Shown here piece after piece: positions 8,892 to 16,698 of a stretch of 56,420 nt of DNA (positions within the stretch are counted from its first letter, which is position 1; each line of letters opens with the position of its first letter). The notes beneath the pieces are model-generated. The model worked only from the letters and a program-made list of their open reading frames with translations. It made no database searches and was not told the origin of the DNA. The translations under genes and the position numbers were made by a program. Location of the stretch: contig NZ_JACIVB010000040.1 in assembly GCF_014145455.1 (NCBI RefSeq), forward strand, positions 1 through 56,420, read 5' to 3'. The stretch comes from Limosilactobacillus rudii. Its GTDB lineage: Bacteria > Bacillota > Bacilli > Lactobacillales > Lactobacillaceae.

Positions 8892-8918
8892 GTATACTTT
8901 GAGAAAGAAGGATCTCAG

Positions 8919-9833
8919 ATGTTAGTTGAAAATACATATGATTTAATTGGTCACACCCCGCTGATGCATTTACCAATGGAAACACCTAATAAAGTTAACA
9001 TTTACGCCAAGCTTGAAATGTTTAATCCAGGTGGAAGCATTAAGGACCGTTTGGGAATGGCACTCATTCAACGGGGATTTAATGAAGGTAAGGTTCATTC
9101 GACCACAACGATTATTGAACCGACCGCTGGTAATACGGGAATTGGGGTAGCACTTGCAGCCTTAAAATATCGTTTGCCAGTTAAACTGGTTGTGCCAGCA
9201 AAGTTTAGTTTTGAAAAGCAGACTTTGATGCGTGCTTTGGGTGCAGAAGTGATTAATACCCCTAGTGAGGATGGCATTAAAGGGGCGATTACAAAGGCAA
9301 AGCAATTAGCTGCTGAGATTGGGGATGCTTATGTTCCATTGCAATTCCAAAATACCGCTAATCCTGATGTTTACCAACGTACATTAGGGCCTGAGATTCT
9401 TGCAGATCTTAGAGATGAGCCAATTGATGCCTTTGTAGCTGGCGCCGGAAGTGGTGGGACCTTTGCTGGAATTTATAAGTCCCTTCATGATGTTTACCCA
9501 CAATTAAAGGGATACGTAGTCGAGCCAGCGGGATCAATCCTGAATGGTGGACCTGCCCACAGTCACCGCACAGAAGGCATTGGGGTTGAATTCATTCCAC
9601 CGTTTTTCAAAGAGTTAAAATATACCGGTGTGAAGACGATTAGTGATGATGATGCCTTTTATTATGTCCGCTGGGCTGCTAAGAATCTCGGCCTCTTTAT
9701 TGGTAGTTCGAGTGGTGCAGCACTTGCGGCTAGTTTAGAAGTTGCAAAAGAATTACCAGAAGGCGCTAATCTTGTGACGGTCTTTCCAGATTCCAGTGAA
9801 CGCTATCTTAGTAATAATATTTATGGGGTGTAG
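8919..9833 (+). CDS. Cysteine synthase / cystathionine beta-synthase family PLP enzyme
   Basis: 304 residues, fold-type II PLP enzyme. The Schiff-base lysine is K42 in NPGGSIKDR, the phosphate and substrate loop is PTAGNTG at residues 68-74, and the glycine loop [10 protein letters not shown] lies near 176. The alanine in PTAGNTG (CysK normally has PTSGNTG) and the overall length suggest the MccA/CBS-like group, which makes cysteine or cystathionine from O-acetylserine (or serine) and a sulfur donor; true CysK remains possible. ATG 8919 has AAGAAGGA upstream. Control by a Cys leader peptide attenuator is read directly from the preceding 240 bp. Confidence 0.85.
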   Translation: MLVENTYDLIGHTPLMHLPMETPNKVNIYAKLEMFNPGGSIKDRLGMALIQRGFNEGKVHSTTTIIEPTAGNTGIGVALAALKYRLPVKLVVPAKFSFEKQTLMRALGAEVINTPSEDGIKGAITKAKQLAAEIGDAYVPLQFQNTANPDVYQRTLGPEILADLRDEPIDAFVAGAGSGGTFAGIYKSLHDVYPQLKGYVVEPAGSILNGGPAHSHRTEGIGVEFIPPFFKELKYTGVKTISDDDAFYYVRWAAKNLGLFIGSSSGAALAASLEVAKELPEGANLVTVFPDSSERYLSNNIYGV

Positions 9834-9836
9834 GGG

Positions 9837-9944
9837 ATGAATATTTTTCGTTTTATTACTGCGCAAGCGTATATCAAAAGTCCAAGTAATCAGCTTGAAA
9901 AAGGATCGTTCTGGAAAAAGTTATTTAATTTTTTGAAATTTTGA
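9837..9944 (+). CDS. Candidate 35-residue ORF downstream of the cysK-like gene
   Basis: ATG lies three bases after the cysK-like stop codon, preceded by GGGGTGTAGGGG, which could serve as a close ribosome site. The product starts MNIFRFITAQAY, is basic with aromatic residues at the C terminus, and ends at 9944. Position and spacing suggest translational coupling to the upstream enzyme. I do not recognise it, and it may be chance. Confidence 0.35.
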   Translation: MNIFRFITAQAYIKSPSNQLEKGSFWKKLFNFLKF

Positions 9945-9946
9945 GA

Positions 9947-9990
9947 GTGCAAATCTTATTTTTTTACGTATTTATTATGTAGGGGGATAA
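9947..9990 (+). promoter_or_regulatory. Conserved element upstream of Rpn gene, copy 1
   Basis: GTGCAAAT, then TTTTTACGTATTTA, then TAGGGGGA, in the same order and nearly the same spacing as at 45214-45256 upstream of the other Rpn gene. It probably contains the promoter or an operator; no clean -35/-10 pair can be named. Confidence 0.45.
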
Positions 9991-10024
9991 TTTGACCTAA
10001 ATCTTATATAATGGAGTTAAGTAA

Positions 10025-10885
10025 ATGAGTAGAGAAAGTGTACGTCAACAAGATATTCGCAGAATTGAGCAGCAATGGTATAACATGACGATTACAAGTG
10101 ATCCGATGTTTGGATTAGTAATGCAGAACAAGGCTATTTGCCTTAACTTAATTCAGCGAGCACTACCAGAATTGAAAATTAATAAGATAAAACAGATCAC
10201 AACTCAAAAGGAAGTGGCAACTTTGGCGGTTGATCGTAGTGTCCGTTATGATGTTTATGCAGAAGATGACCATCAGCGCATTTATGTAGTCGAAATGCAA
10301 ATGAAAAATGAGCATAATATTCCATCACGATTACGATATTATCAAGAGCAAATTGATAATGATTTATTAGAACCGGGAGCAGACTACAATAAATTAGCCC
10401 ATTATCCGACATACGTGATTATGTTTTGTAATTTTGATTACTTTGGTCGTGGGTGGGCAAAATATCGTTTTGATTGTACTTGTGTTGAAGATCGTCAATT
10501 AAAACTTGGTGATAATCGGACTGTTGTTATTTTTAATGCAAAAGCAAAACAATTTAATGGTAATGAGCAAATTCGGGGCTTCCTTCAATTAATGCGAAAT
10601 CAAGTAGTTCCAGATGATTTACTTGTTCAACAGGTTCAAAAGGAAGTTCAAGCTGTGAAGAATAATCCAGAGAGGAGACGGGGCTATATGAAATTTGAAC
10701 TAGATTTAATGGATGCGCGTCGTGCTGGTAAGAATGAGGGAAAAGAAGAAGCTGTTCAGAACTATATTAACTTTTCTTATAAGCAGCATTTGGATGATCA
10801 ACAAATTATTCAAGGGATTGGGGAGATTCTTGATATACCGAAGGAAAAAGCCGCAGAGTATTTTGCTAAGTATACTAACCAATGA
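10025..10885 (+). CDS. Rpn-family PD-(D/E)XK nuclease / putative transposase
   Basis: 286 residues starting at ATG 10025, with GGAG eight bases upstream. The N-terminal half is the PD-(D/E)XK fold of the Rpn/YhgA-like group: D76 in RYDVYAED and E90-x-Q92 in VVEMQMK are the expected catalytic residues. The FCNFDYFGRG block and a C-terminal helical tail follow. Rpn proteins of Escherichia coli are DNA endonucleases that promote RecA-independent recombination, and some are implicated in phage defence; they are not tied to IS ends. It is intact, unlike its relative at 45286, and shares an upstream element with it. Confidence 0.82.
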   Translation: MSRESVRQQDIRRIEQQWYNMTITSDPMFGLVMQNKAICLNLIQRALPELKINKIKQITTQKEVATLAVDRSVRYDVYAEDDHQRIYVVEMQMKNEHNIPSRLRYYQEQIDNDLLEPGADYNKLAHYPTYVIMFCNFDYFGRGWAKYRFDCTCVEDRQLKLGDNRTVVIFNAKAKQFNGNEQIRGFLQLMRNQVVPDDLLVQQVQKEVQAVKNNPERRRGYMKFELDLMDARRAGKNEGKEEAVQNYINFSYKQHLDDQQIIQGIGEILDIPKEKAAEYFAKYTNQ

Positions 10886-10974
10886 TACAACTTAGCTATC
10901 TATTACTATCCAATTAAAGTATTATCTTTTTAATTGCAAACTTACTATAATAAAGTAAGAAAGGATGCGATTTG

Positions 10975-11511
10975 ATGAAAATTGTTATGTTAACAGGAAG
11001 TCCCCATCATCCCGGTACATCAGAGCAACTAGCTGATGCTTTTGAAAAGGGTGCTGTTGAAGCTGGTAATGAGGTTTATCGCTTTGATGCCGGAAGAAGG
11101 ACTGATGAATTTTCGCCGATTAAATTAGAAGATAATCATCCTGGTGCTGAAGTAGCAATTGAACCTAATGATATTGTGACTAATGAAGTAATGCCCAAAT
11201 TATTAGATGCAGATTTGGTAGTCCTAGTTAGCTCGCTTTATTACTATGGTATTAATGCAGCATTAAAAGCTGTAATTGATCGTTTCTATAACTACAATCA
11301 TGAATTACACGGCGATAAGAAATCAATTACGTTGGTCAGCGGTTATGGTCAAGAAGATGCGTTTGCTTCACTTAATTTATATTTTGATCAGCTATTAAAA
11401 TATATGCGGTGGGAGCATGTTGGCAGTGTCTTAGCAGCTGATTCATGGAATGACGCAAAATTAGCTAAGCATGTTGATGAAGCATACCGATTAGGAAAAT
11501 CAGTTAAATAA
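10975..11511 (+). CDS. NAD(P)H-dependent FMN oxidoreductase, flavodoxin-like fold
   Basis: 178 residues from ATG 10975 (AAGGA nine bases upstream); an in-frame TTG at 10972 is less likely. The N terminus MKIVMLTGSPHHPGTSEQLADAF is the phosphate-binding loop of NADPH-dependent FMN reductases and iron-sulfur-flavoprotein-like quinone reductases. VVLVSSLYYYGINAALKAVIDRFY is the second flavin-contact block, where the common P-x-Y is replaced by SLYYYG. The substrate cannot be told from the sequence. It is monocistronic, ending in a bidirectional terminator. Confidence 0.8.
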   Translation: MKIVMLTGSPHHPGTSEQLADAFEKGAVEAGNEVYRFDAGRRTDEFSPIKLEDNHPGAEVAIEPNDIVTNEVMPKLLDADLVVLVSSLYYYGINAALKAVIDRFYNYNHELHGDKKSITLVSGYGQEDAFASLNLYFDQLLKYMRWEHVGSVLAADSWNDAKLAKHVDEAYRLGKSVK

Positions 11512-11552
11512 AAAAACGGGGCTGGCGAGAAAGCATATTTCTCATCAGCCTC
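11511..11552. terminator. Bidirectional terminator between oxidoreductase and yeiH-like gene
   Basis: Stem 11518-11532 with 11538-11552 (GGGGCTG.GAGAAA arms, two mismatches). It has an A run on its left (T run for the minus-strand gene) and CCTTTT on its right. Confidence 0.75.
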
Positions 11553-11562
11553 ATCCTTTTAG

Positions 11563-12591
11563 TTAAAAGAATATTTTACTCATAATAATCATAAATACTA
11601 GTAAACAAACAGAACTAATTGCGGCCGCCCCGAAAACAGCACCGCCACGTTTGAAAATAACTTTGAAGTTTACCGAAACACCAAGGGCAGCCATTGCCAT
11701 TCCAAGGAAAATGTAAGCGGCTTGGACTAATCCATCCAAGAAAGCAGTTGAGAATGGTAAGAAAGTCCCAAGAACACTGGTTAGGATAAAACCGCCTAAG
11801 AACCATGGAATTGGTAGTTTCTTTGGTTCCTTTGTATGTTCTTCTTCACTTTCTTTGATTAGTCGGTGTTGATACCAGTAACCAACAATCAATGCAACTG
11901 GTGCTAAAAGTAACACCCGTGATAATTTCATAATTAATGCATTATCAAGACTAGCTTCACCAAAGGCACCTCCGGCAGCGACCGCGTGGGCAATTTCATG
12001 AAGTGATCCGCCAGCGACAATTCCAAATTGGGGGTCAGTAAGGCCAAGCAGAGGCTTAATTCCAATCTCTAGAAGCGTAAAGACAGTTCCCATTACACAG
12101 ACAACGGCGACAGCAAGAACTTCATTTTCTCGTTTTCGTTCTTCATCGTCAGTCTCAATTTGTGGTGAAACCCCCATTACCGCGGCTGCTCCACAAATAC
12201 CGCAACCACATGCAGAAAGGATCGCTAGTTCATCTTCGGCACCGAATTTACGACTTAACCAGTAAGTGAGGACAATTGTCCCAGCAACACCGACCGCAGC
12301 AACTAAGATTGTCTTAACACCTGCAGCTGCTAGCTTTTCGAGATTTAACCGAAAACCAAGCAAGATGATTCCAAGTCGTAAAAACTTGTTAGAAATAAAG
12401 CCAATTCCACCTTGCGCTTCATTGCGTAGGCTAGCGGGTGTTAACTGCATTGCAATCCCTAGTAACAGGGCAATTACTAATGCCCCAATTAAGTTAACGT
12501 AGGGTAGCTTAGCAAGAAGTACCCCGGCAACAGAACAAATCAAGGTCATAATAGCTGCTAGCCAAAATGACCTTGTTTTCATGATACTCAT
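11563..12591 (-). CDS. YeiH/UPF0324-family membrane protein (putative sulfate or sulfonate exporter)
   Basis: 342 residues with about ten membrane segments. The family signature CGCGICGAAAVMG lies near residue 130, and GGSLHEIAHAVAAGGAFG is the second conserved block. The family is annotated as putative sulfate exporter by weak evidence; actual substrate is unknown. ATG 12591 is the first of two candidates (the M of MKT four residues later is the other). No regulator is adjacent. It lies three genes from the cysteine-synthase-like gene, but nothing in the sequence links them. Confidence 0.8.
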   Translation of the reverse strand: MSIMKTRSFWLAAIMTLICSVAGVLLAKLPYVNLIGALVIALLLGIAMQLTPASLRNEAQGGIGFISNKFLRLGIILLGFRLNLEKLAAAGVKTILVAAVGVAGTIVLTYWLSRKFGAEDELAILSACGCGICGAAAVMGVSPQIETDDEERKRENEVLAVAVVCVMGTVFTLLEIGIKPLLGLTDPQFGIVAGGSLHEIAHAVAAGGAFGEASLDNALIMKLSRVLLLAPVALIVGYWYQHRLIKESEEEHTKEPKKLPIPWFLGGFILTSVLGTFLPFSTAFLDGLVQAAYIFLGMAMAALGVSVNFKVIFKRGGAVFGAAAISSVCLLVFMIIMSKIFF

Positions 12592-12732
12592 AAAATAATC
12601 AATCCCCTCGATTTATTATATCCTCTAACACTTTAGCAAAAGTTTTATAATAAACAAGGGTAAATCCTAATAAAAGCCCTTTCATGTCGCGTAAAAAACT
12701 AATTATTGAAATTTGAGAGAAGATGATTTGGT

Positions 12733-14196
12733 GTGGATAATAAAAAAGAAAATCATGTTCGGCGTTTATTAAAAACCCGTCATTTAGCAATGATTGCCCT
12801 TGGTGGTTCGATTGGAACCGGATTATTTGTTGCTAGTGGTTCAGCTATTCATACTGCGGGGCCAGGAGGAGCAATTATTGGCTATGCAGTGATGGGGATA
12901 ATGGTGTATTTCTTAATGACTAGCCTTGGTGAGATGGCAACTTTTATGCCTGTTAGTGGCTCATTTGCGACTTACTGTACTAAGTTTATTGATCCGGCAT
13001 TAGGATTTTCAATGGGCTGGATATACTGGTTTAACTGGGCGTTAACTGTTGCCGTTGATAGTACAACTGCAGGAATTGTGATGAATTTTTGGTTTCCTAA
13101 TATTCCTAGTTGGCTATTTAGCTTGGCCGTATTGGTTTATATTATTATTGTTAATGCGTTAGCGGTTAGCTCATTTGGCGAAGTTGAGTATTGGCTTGCG
13201 ATTATTAAGGTAATTACCGTTATTTTATTTTTAATTGTTGGATTTGCAGTTATTTTAGGCATTATGGGTGGAAAAACGATTGGCTTTCATAACTTAACCT
13301 ATAAGCAAGCACCATTTGTGGGGGGCTTTCCAGCAATTTTAAGTGTATTTTTGGTTGCTGGTTTTTCCTTTCAAGGGACTGAATTGGTTGGAATTACGGC
13401 AGGTGAATCAGCCACACCGGCAAAGAGTATCCCACGGGCTATTCATTCTACTTTTTGGCGGATTTTACTATTCTATGTTTTATCAATCTTTGTAATTGCA
13501 TGTATTTTGCCTTATACTAGTCCAAACTTACTCGGGTCTTCAGTTAAGGACATTACAATTAGCCCCTTTACCCTTGTTTTCCGGCGTGCGGGGTTGGCAT
13601 TTGCAGCCAGTGTAATGAATGCTGTGATTTTGACGGCAGTAATATCAGCCGCTAATTCAGGAATGTATGCTTCAACACGGATGATTTATGCGATGGCACA
13701 TGAAGGACAGGCCTGGCGAATTTTTGGTGTAACCAATCAGCGTGGAATTCCTATTTATGGATTATTAGCATCGACATTAGTGGCATCGCTAACCTTCTTA
13801 ACAGGAATATTTGGTCCGGGCATTTACGAGTTTTTGATTGATTCAAGTGGTTTAGCTGGTTTCCTGACCTGGATGGGGATGGCCGCTGCGCACCTACGTT
13901 TTCGGCGAGCTCTAAAGATTCAGGGATATAATGCTAATGACTTGCGGTACCATGCTGCTTTTTATCCTGTTGGTCCAATCCTAGCCTTACTTTTATGTGC
14001 AGTGGTGATTATTGGCCAAAATCCAACGGCAATTTTACATGGTAATTGGCAAGAAGTTATTTTGACTTATCTTAGTGTTCCGCTTTTATTTATTTTATGG
14101 TTATACTATAAATTACGGTATCGAACTCATCTTGTATCGTTAGCTAAAGTAGACTTAAAGCAGGGACATTTTAAATCAAATGAGGTGACAAAATGA
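12733..14196 (+). CDS. Amino acid permease, APC superfamily, LysP-like
   Basis: 487 residues with twelve predicted membrane spans and a GTG start. The N-terminal signature RHLAMIALGGSIGTGLFVASG is the TM1 substrate-binding motif of AAT-family permeases. GFSFQGTELVGITAGES (TM6) and SAANSGMYASTRM (TM8) match lysine-specific permeases best. It would catalyse proton-coupled amino-acid uptake; lysine is a reasonable but not certain substrate. The stop overlaps the start of the following esterase gene by ATGA, so the two form an operon. Confidence 0.83.
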   Translation: MDNKKENHVRRLLKTRHLAMIALGGSIGTGLFVASGSAIHTAGPGGAIIGYAVMGIMVYFLMTSLGEMATFMPVSGSFATYCTKFIDPALGFSMGWIYWFNWALTVAVDSTTAGIVMNFWFPNIPSWLFSLAVLVYIIIVNALAVSSFGEVEYWLAIIKVITVILFLIVGFAVILGIMGGKTIGFHNLTYKQAPFVGGFPAILSVFLVAGFSFQGTELVGITAGESATPAKSIPRAIHSTFWRILLFYVLSIFVIACILPYTSPNLLGSSVKDITISPFTLVFRRAGLAFAASVMNAVILTAVISAANSGMYASTRMIYAMAHEGQAWRIFGVTNQRGIPIYGLLASTLVASLTFLTGIFGPGIYEFLIDSSGLAGFLTWMGMAAAHLRFRRALKIQGYNANDLRYHAAFYPVGPILALLLCAVVIIGQNPTAILHGNWQEVILTYLSVPLLFILWLYYKLRYRTHLVSLAKVDLKQGHFKSNEVTK

Positions 14197-14909
14197 AAAT
14201 TAAAAATATAACCTTGATGCAGCCTTATTCATCGCTTGATATTTATCAGAGTAAGACAGATCGGCCGTTACCAGGAATTGTTATTGTTCCAGGAGGCAGT
14301 TATAACCAAATTATGGAAAGGGACTCAGAGCGGGTAGCAGTAACCATGGCTACTCATGCTTGGCAGTCATTTGTTGTTCGATATCCGGTAGTAGAACATA
14401 AAAATTATGAAAATGCTAAAATTGCGATTAGTGAGGCCTTTGACTATATTGTTGACCATGCTGAAGAACTACAAGTAGATCCAAAGCGCTTAGGTATTAT
14501 TGGCTTTTCAGCAGGCGGTCAATTGGCGGCGGCATATAGTAACATTAAAGAGACAAAAGCCAAGTTTGCGGCACTTGGCTATCCTGTTATCCAACCAACC
14601 ATTGATGAACGGATGGGCGTGACGACAGAAAATGTTGCTGAGCTAGTAACTAAGCAAACTCCACCAACATTTATGTGGGGCTCAATAAAAGATGATTTAA
14701 CGCCATTTGTTGATCATGTTCAAGTATATGCCAATGCATTAGCCCACCATGATGTTCCGTTTGAACTCCATGAATTTGGTACTGGTGGACATGGGATTGC
14801 CTTGGCAAATAAATATACGGGAATTGTTAATGGTGACCGGGTTGATGAACATATGGGAAAATGGTTCCCATTGTTTCTTGATTGGCTCAATGAATTGCAC
14901 TTGGCGTAA
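14193..14909 (+). CDS. Alpha/beta hydrolase (acetyl-esterase-like)
   Basis: 238 residues, starting at ATG 14193 overlapping the permease stop, with GAGGTGA upstream inside that gene. It has an oxyanion-hole-like PGGSYN near residue 29, the nucleophile elbow GFSAGGQ near 108, an acidic DD near 167 and the catalytic His in GGHG near 195. No signal peptide, so cytoplasmic. This is the dienelactone hydrolase/Axe-like carbohydrate-esterase type; the substrate is unknown. Coupling to an amino-acid permease could mean an amino-acid ester or peptide-like substrate, but that is speculation. Confidence 0.8.
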   Translation: MKIKNITLMQPYSSLDIYQSKTDRPLPGIVIVPGGSYNQIMERDSERVAVTMATHAWQSFVVRYPVVEHKNYENAKIAISEAFDYIVDHAEELQVDPKRLGIIGFSAGGQLAAAYSNIKETKAKFAALGYPVIQPTIDERMGVTTENVAELVTKQTPPTFMWGSIKDDLTPFVDHVQVYANALAHHDVPFELHEFGTGGHGIALANKYTGIVNGDRVDEHMGKWFPLFLDWLNELHLA

Positions 14910-14911
14910 AA

Positions 14912-14952
14912 AATAGGAAGTAAGTTTTTTAAGACTTGCTTCTTATTTTATT
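14912..14952 (+). terminator. Terminator after the permease-esterase operon
   Basis: AATAGGAAGTAAGT (14912-14925) pairs with ACTTGCTTCTTATT (14934-14947), followed by TTATTT. Confidence 0.7.
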
Positions 14953-14964
14953 TCCTGGGGAATT

Positions 14965-16440
14965 TTAAATATTAATCTGTTTAGTTGCTATTTCATCAAT
15001 AAAGTGTTGGTCATGTTCGATGATTAACATTGGTGGACGGACAGTTTGAATTAATTTAATTAGTTGATCCTGGTTATAGGTGTCGAGGTAATTAAGCGGC
15101 TCGTCCCATAAATAGAATTGTGCTGGTTCGACGAGTGAACGAGCTAATTCAACTTTCTTTTGTTGCCCCATGCTCATATCTTCAATTGGCGTATTGAAGC
15201 TCTCTCGTTTCATTCCAAATTTTCGCAGGAGGTTGAGAAAGTCAGCATAATTTAGTTGATAATACTTTGCGAATTCACGGAGGGTTCCATGATGATGATA
15301 ATCTTGCCGAACAACGCTCACTTTTAGCTTACTGCTCAATCTAATTTCACCTGATTGGTTACCCGTGAAATTACCACAAATTGCGTGAAAAAGACTAGAT
15401 TTTCCTGTTCCGTTATTACCACAGATAAGAATTTGATCGTGAGAATTGGCGGTAAATGATAAATTGGAACATAGCGAATGCCCCGGATAACTAAGTGAAA
15501 GATCAGTGATATGAAGTAATTCTTGGAGGTGCGTTGGCTGTAAGTTAATGGTTAATGGCACGGTAGTCTCAACGTCTTGGAGTAATCCTTCACGCTCAGT
15601 AATTGCTTTATTGAGCCGATTATTTACAATTACTGATTTTTTCATCATCTTTGCTGCCTTTGCGCCGATGAATCCTTTGTCTGCATGAGAATTGTTTTTC
15701 TTTTCGCTTTCAGCTCGTTGTGCCCACTGCTTCTTAGTAGATTGCACTTTCTTTAGATGGTGGATCTCTTTAAGCAGCTGTTCATTTGAGTTAATTGCAT
15801 CTTTATCCCTGACGCGTTTTTGCTTAAAGTAACTACTGTAATTACCGTGTTCAAGTATTAATTGATGCTGTTCAATTACAAGTGTATGGTCAATGATTTG
15901 GTCAAGAAAATGTTGGTCATGACTGGTAATGATAAAGCCGGTTTGTTTCTGTTTTAAGTATTGCGCAATTAATTTTCGCCCGTGCTGGTCAAGGTGGTTT
16001 GTCGGTTCATCAAGTAATGGGAATAAATCATTTTGTGCAAACAAGGTAGCAAGCATTATCCTCGTTTGTTCGCCACCGCTTAACGTTTTTACTGGTTGCC
16101 ATAATAAAGCAGGGTCGGTAGCCATTAAGTTTAATTCTCGCTCCACTTGCCATTGTTCTGTTTGTGGTGCAACTTCACTAATGTTATTCCAGACTAGCTC
16201 ATTGGGATCGATAATTTTTAATGGATAATAGCCAAAGTTGAGGCTAGCTTGAACTTGCCCCAGGTAAGCTAATTGATTTTGGAGAATTCTAAAGAGGGTT
16301 GTTTTACCACGTCCATTTCGTCCTAAGAGGCCAAGCTTCCAGTCACTGCTTAGGTTGAGGTCGCAATGGTTAAAAAGTGGTTTTTGCCCTGGATAGGCAA
16401 AAGTTAAGTCATTGATTATAATTGGTTCGATAAAAATCAC
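14965..16440 (-). CDS. ABC-F ATPase, Lsa/Vga-like antibiotic resistance type
   Basis: About 490 residues, two ABC domains and no membrane spans. Domain 1 has GRNGRGKTT, LSGGEQTR and LLDEPTNHLD. A basic linker (KKQWAQRAESEKKNN...) follows, then GNNGTGKSS, MSMGQQKK and LWDEPLNYLD. The linker and length match Lsa/Vga-type ribosome protection proteins that dislodge lincosamides, streptogramin A or pleuromutilins; housekeeping EttA types are longer. The frame extends upstream to 16545 but runs through a terminator hairpin, so that extension is leader. GTG 16440 sits immediately next to AAAGG; ATC at 16431 has ideal spacing of nine and may be the real start. Expression is likely controlled by the uORF leader. 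Confidence 0.85.
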   Translation of the reverse strand: MIFIEPIIINDLTFAYPGQKPLFNHCDLNLSSDWKLGLLGRNGRGKTTLFRILQNQLAYLGQVQASLNFGYYPLKIIDPNELVWNNISEVAPQTEQWQVERELNLMATDPALLWQPVKTLSGGEQTRIMLATLFAQNDLFPLLDEPTNHLDQHGRKLIAQYLKQKQTGFIITSHDQHFLDQIIDHTLVIEQHQLILEHGNYSSYFKQKRVRDKDAINSNEQLLKEIHHLKKVQSTKKQWAQRAESEKKNNSHADKGFIGAKAAKMMKKSVIVNNRLNKAITEREGLLQDVETTVPLTINLQPTHLQELLHITDLSLSYPGHSLCSNLSFTANSHDQILICGNNGTGKSSLFHAICGNFTGNQSGEIRLSSKLKVSVVRQDYHHHGTLREFAKYYQLNYADFLNLLRKFGMKRESFNTPIEDMSMGQQKKVELARSLVEPAQFYLWDEPLNYLDTYNQDQLIKLIQTVRPPMLIIEHDQHFIDEIATKQINI

Positions 16441-16477
16441 CCTTTCATGGACAGCAGGAAAGAGTAGGAAAATAAAA

Positions 16478-16503
16478 AAGGCCTCCCCAACTGGGTAGAC
16501 CTT
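16478..16503 (-). terminator. Attenuator terminator upstream of the ABC-F gene
   Basis: On the minus strand AAGGTCTACCC pairs with GGGGAGGCCTT around an AGTT loop (one mismatch and one wobble), followed by TTTTATTTT. It sits within the transcript, 40-60 nt before the coding start. Its 5' arm (plus strand 16492-16498, TGGGTAG) can instead pair with 16564-16570 (CTACCCA), a seven-base perfect antiterminator. Confidence 0.7.
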
Positions 16504-16622
16504 AAAAAGTAGTGTCACTAAACCACTAGTACACTTATCAGTCAAGCATTGAAATATAAAATCCTACCCATAGTATCTCCCTGCATTATCAGACAGTAAT
16601 AGATACGCTAAATTGTGTAGAA

Positions 16623-16634
16623 TTAAAATTTCAA
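16623..16634 (-). CDS. Three-codon upstream ORF (Met-Lys-Phe) in the ABC-F leader
   Basis: TTG AAA TTT TAA on the minus strand, seven bases downstream of a strong Shine-Dalgarno sequence AGGAGGGG (plus strand 16642-16649). It lies in the 5' leader between the promoter and the attenuator. Very short uORFs paired with a premature terminator are known control devices of antibiotic-inducible ABC-F genes in Firmicutes. Translation is inferred from spacing only. Confidence 0.55.
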   Translation of the reverse strand: MKF

Positions 16635-16665
16635 TGGATGACCCCTCCTAAAATTTGATGCACTT

Positions 16666-16694
16666 AATATAACAATTTAGGATTATCTTGTCAA
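16666..16694 (-). promoter_or_regulatory. Promoter of the ABC-F leader
   Basis: On the minus strand TTGACA (16694-16689), 17-bp spacer, TATATT (16671-16666). Start of transcription is expected near 16659, giving a leader of about 220 nt. Confidence 0.72.
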
Positions 16695-16698
16695 TAAC

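Noticed and set aside
8604-8918. Cysteine T-box riboswitch before the cysK-like gene
   Set aside because: No T-box sequence (AGGGTGGNACCGCG-type) or specifier stem is present; the Cys-codon leader ORF fits instead.
8683-8985. 100-codon ORF on the minus strand across the cysK-like leader
   Set aside because: It is antisense to the promoter, leader ORF and terminator and has no ribosome site; the plus-strand attenuator explains this region better.
10007-10012. TATAAT as a promoter for the first Rpn gene
   Set aside because: It lies directly before the GGAG ribosome site; the resulting message would start inside the leader, and no -35 lies at the right distance.
12599-12790. 63-codon minus-strand ORF upstream of the yeiH-like gene
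   Set aside because: It overlaps the start of the permease gene on the other strand, has no ribosome site and no recognisable product.
16441-16545. Extended N terminus of the ABC-F protein from TTG 16545
   Set aside because: It spans the attenuator hairpin and T tract, and the resulting 35 residues have no counterpart in the family's usual N terminus.
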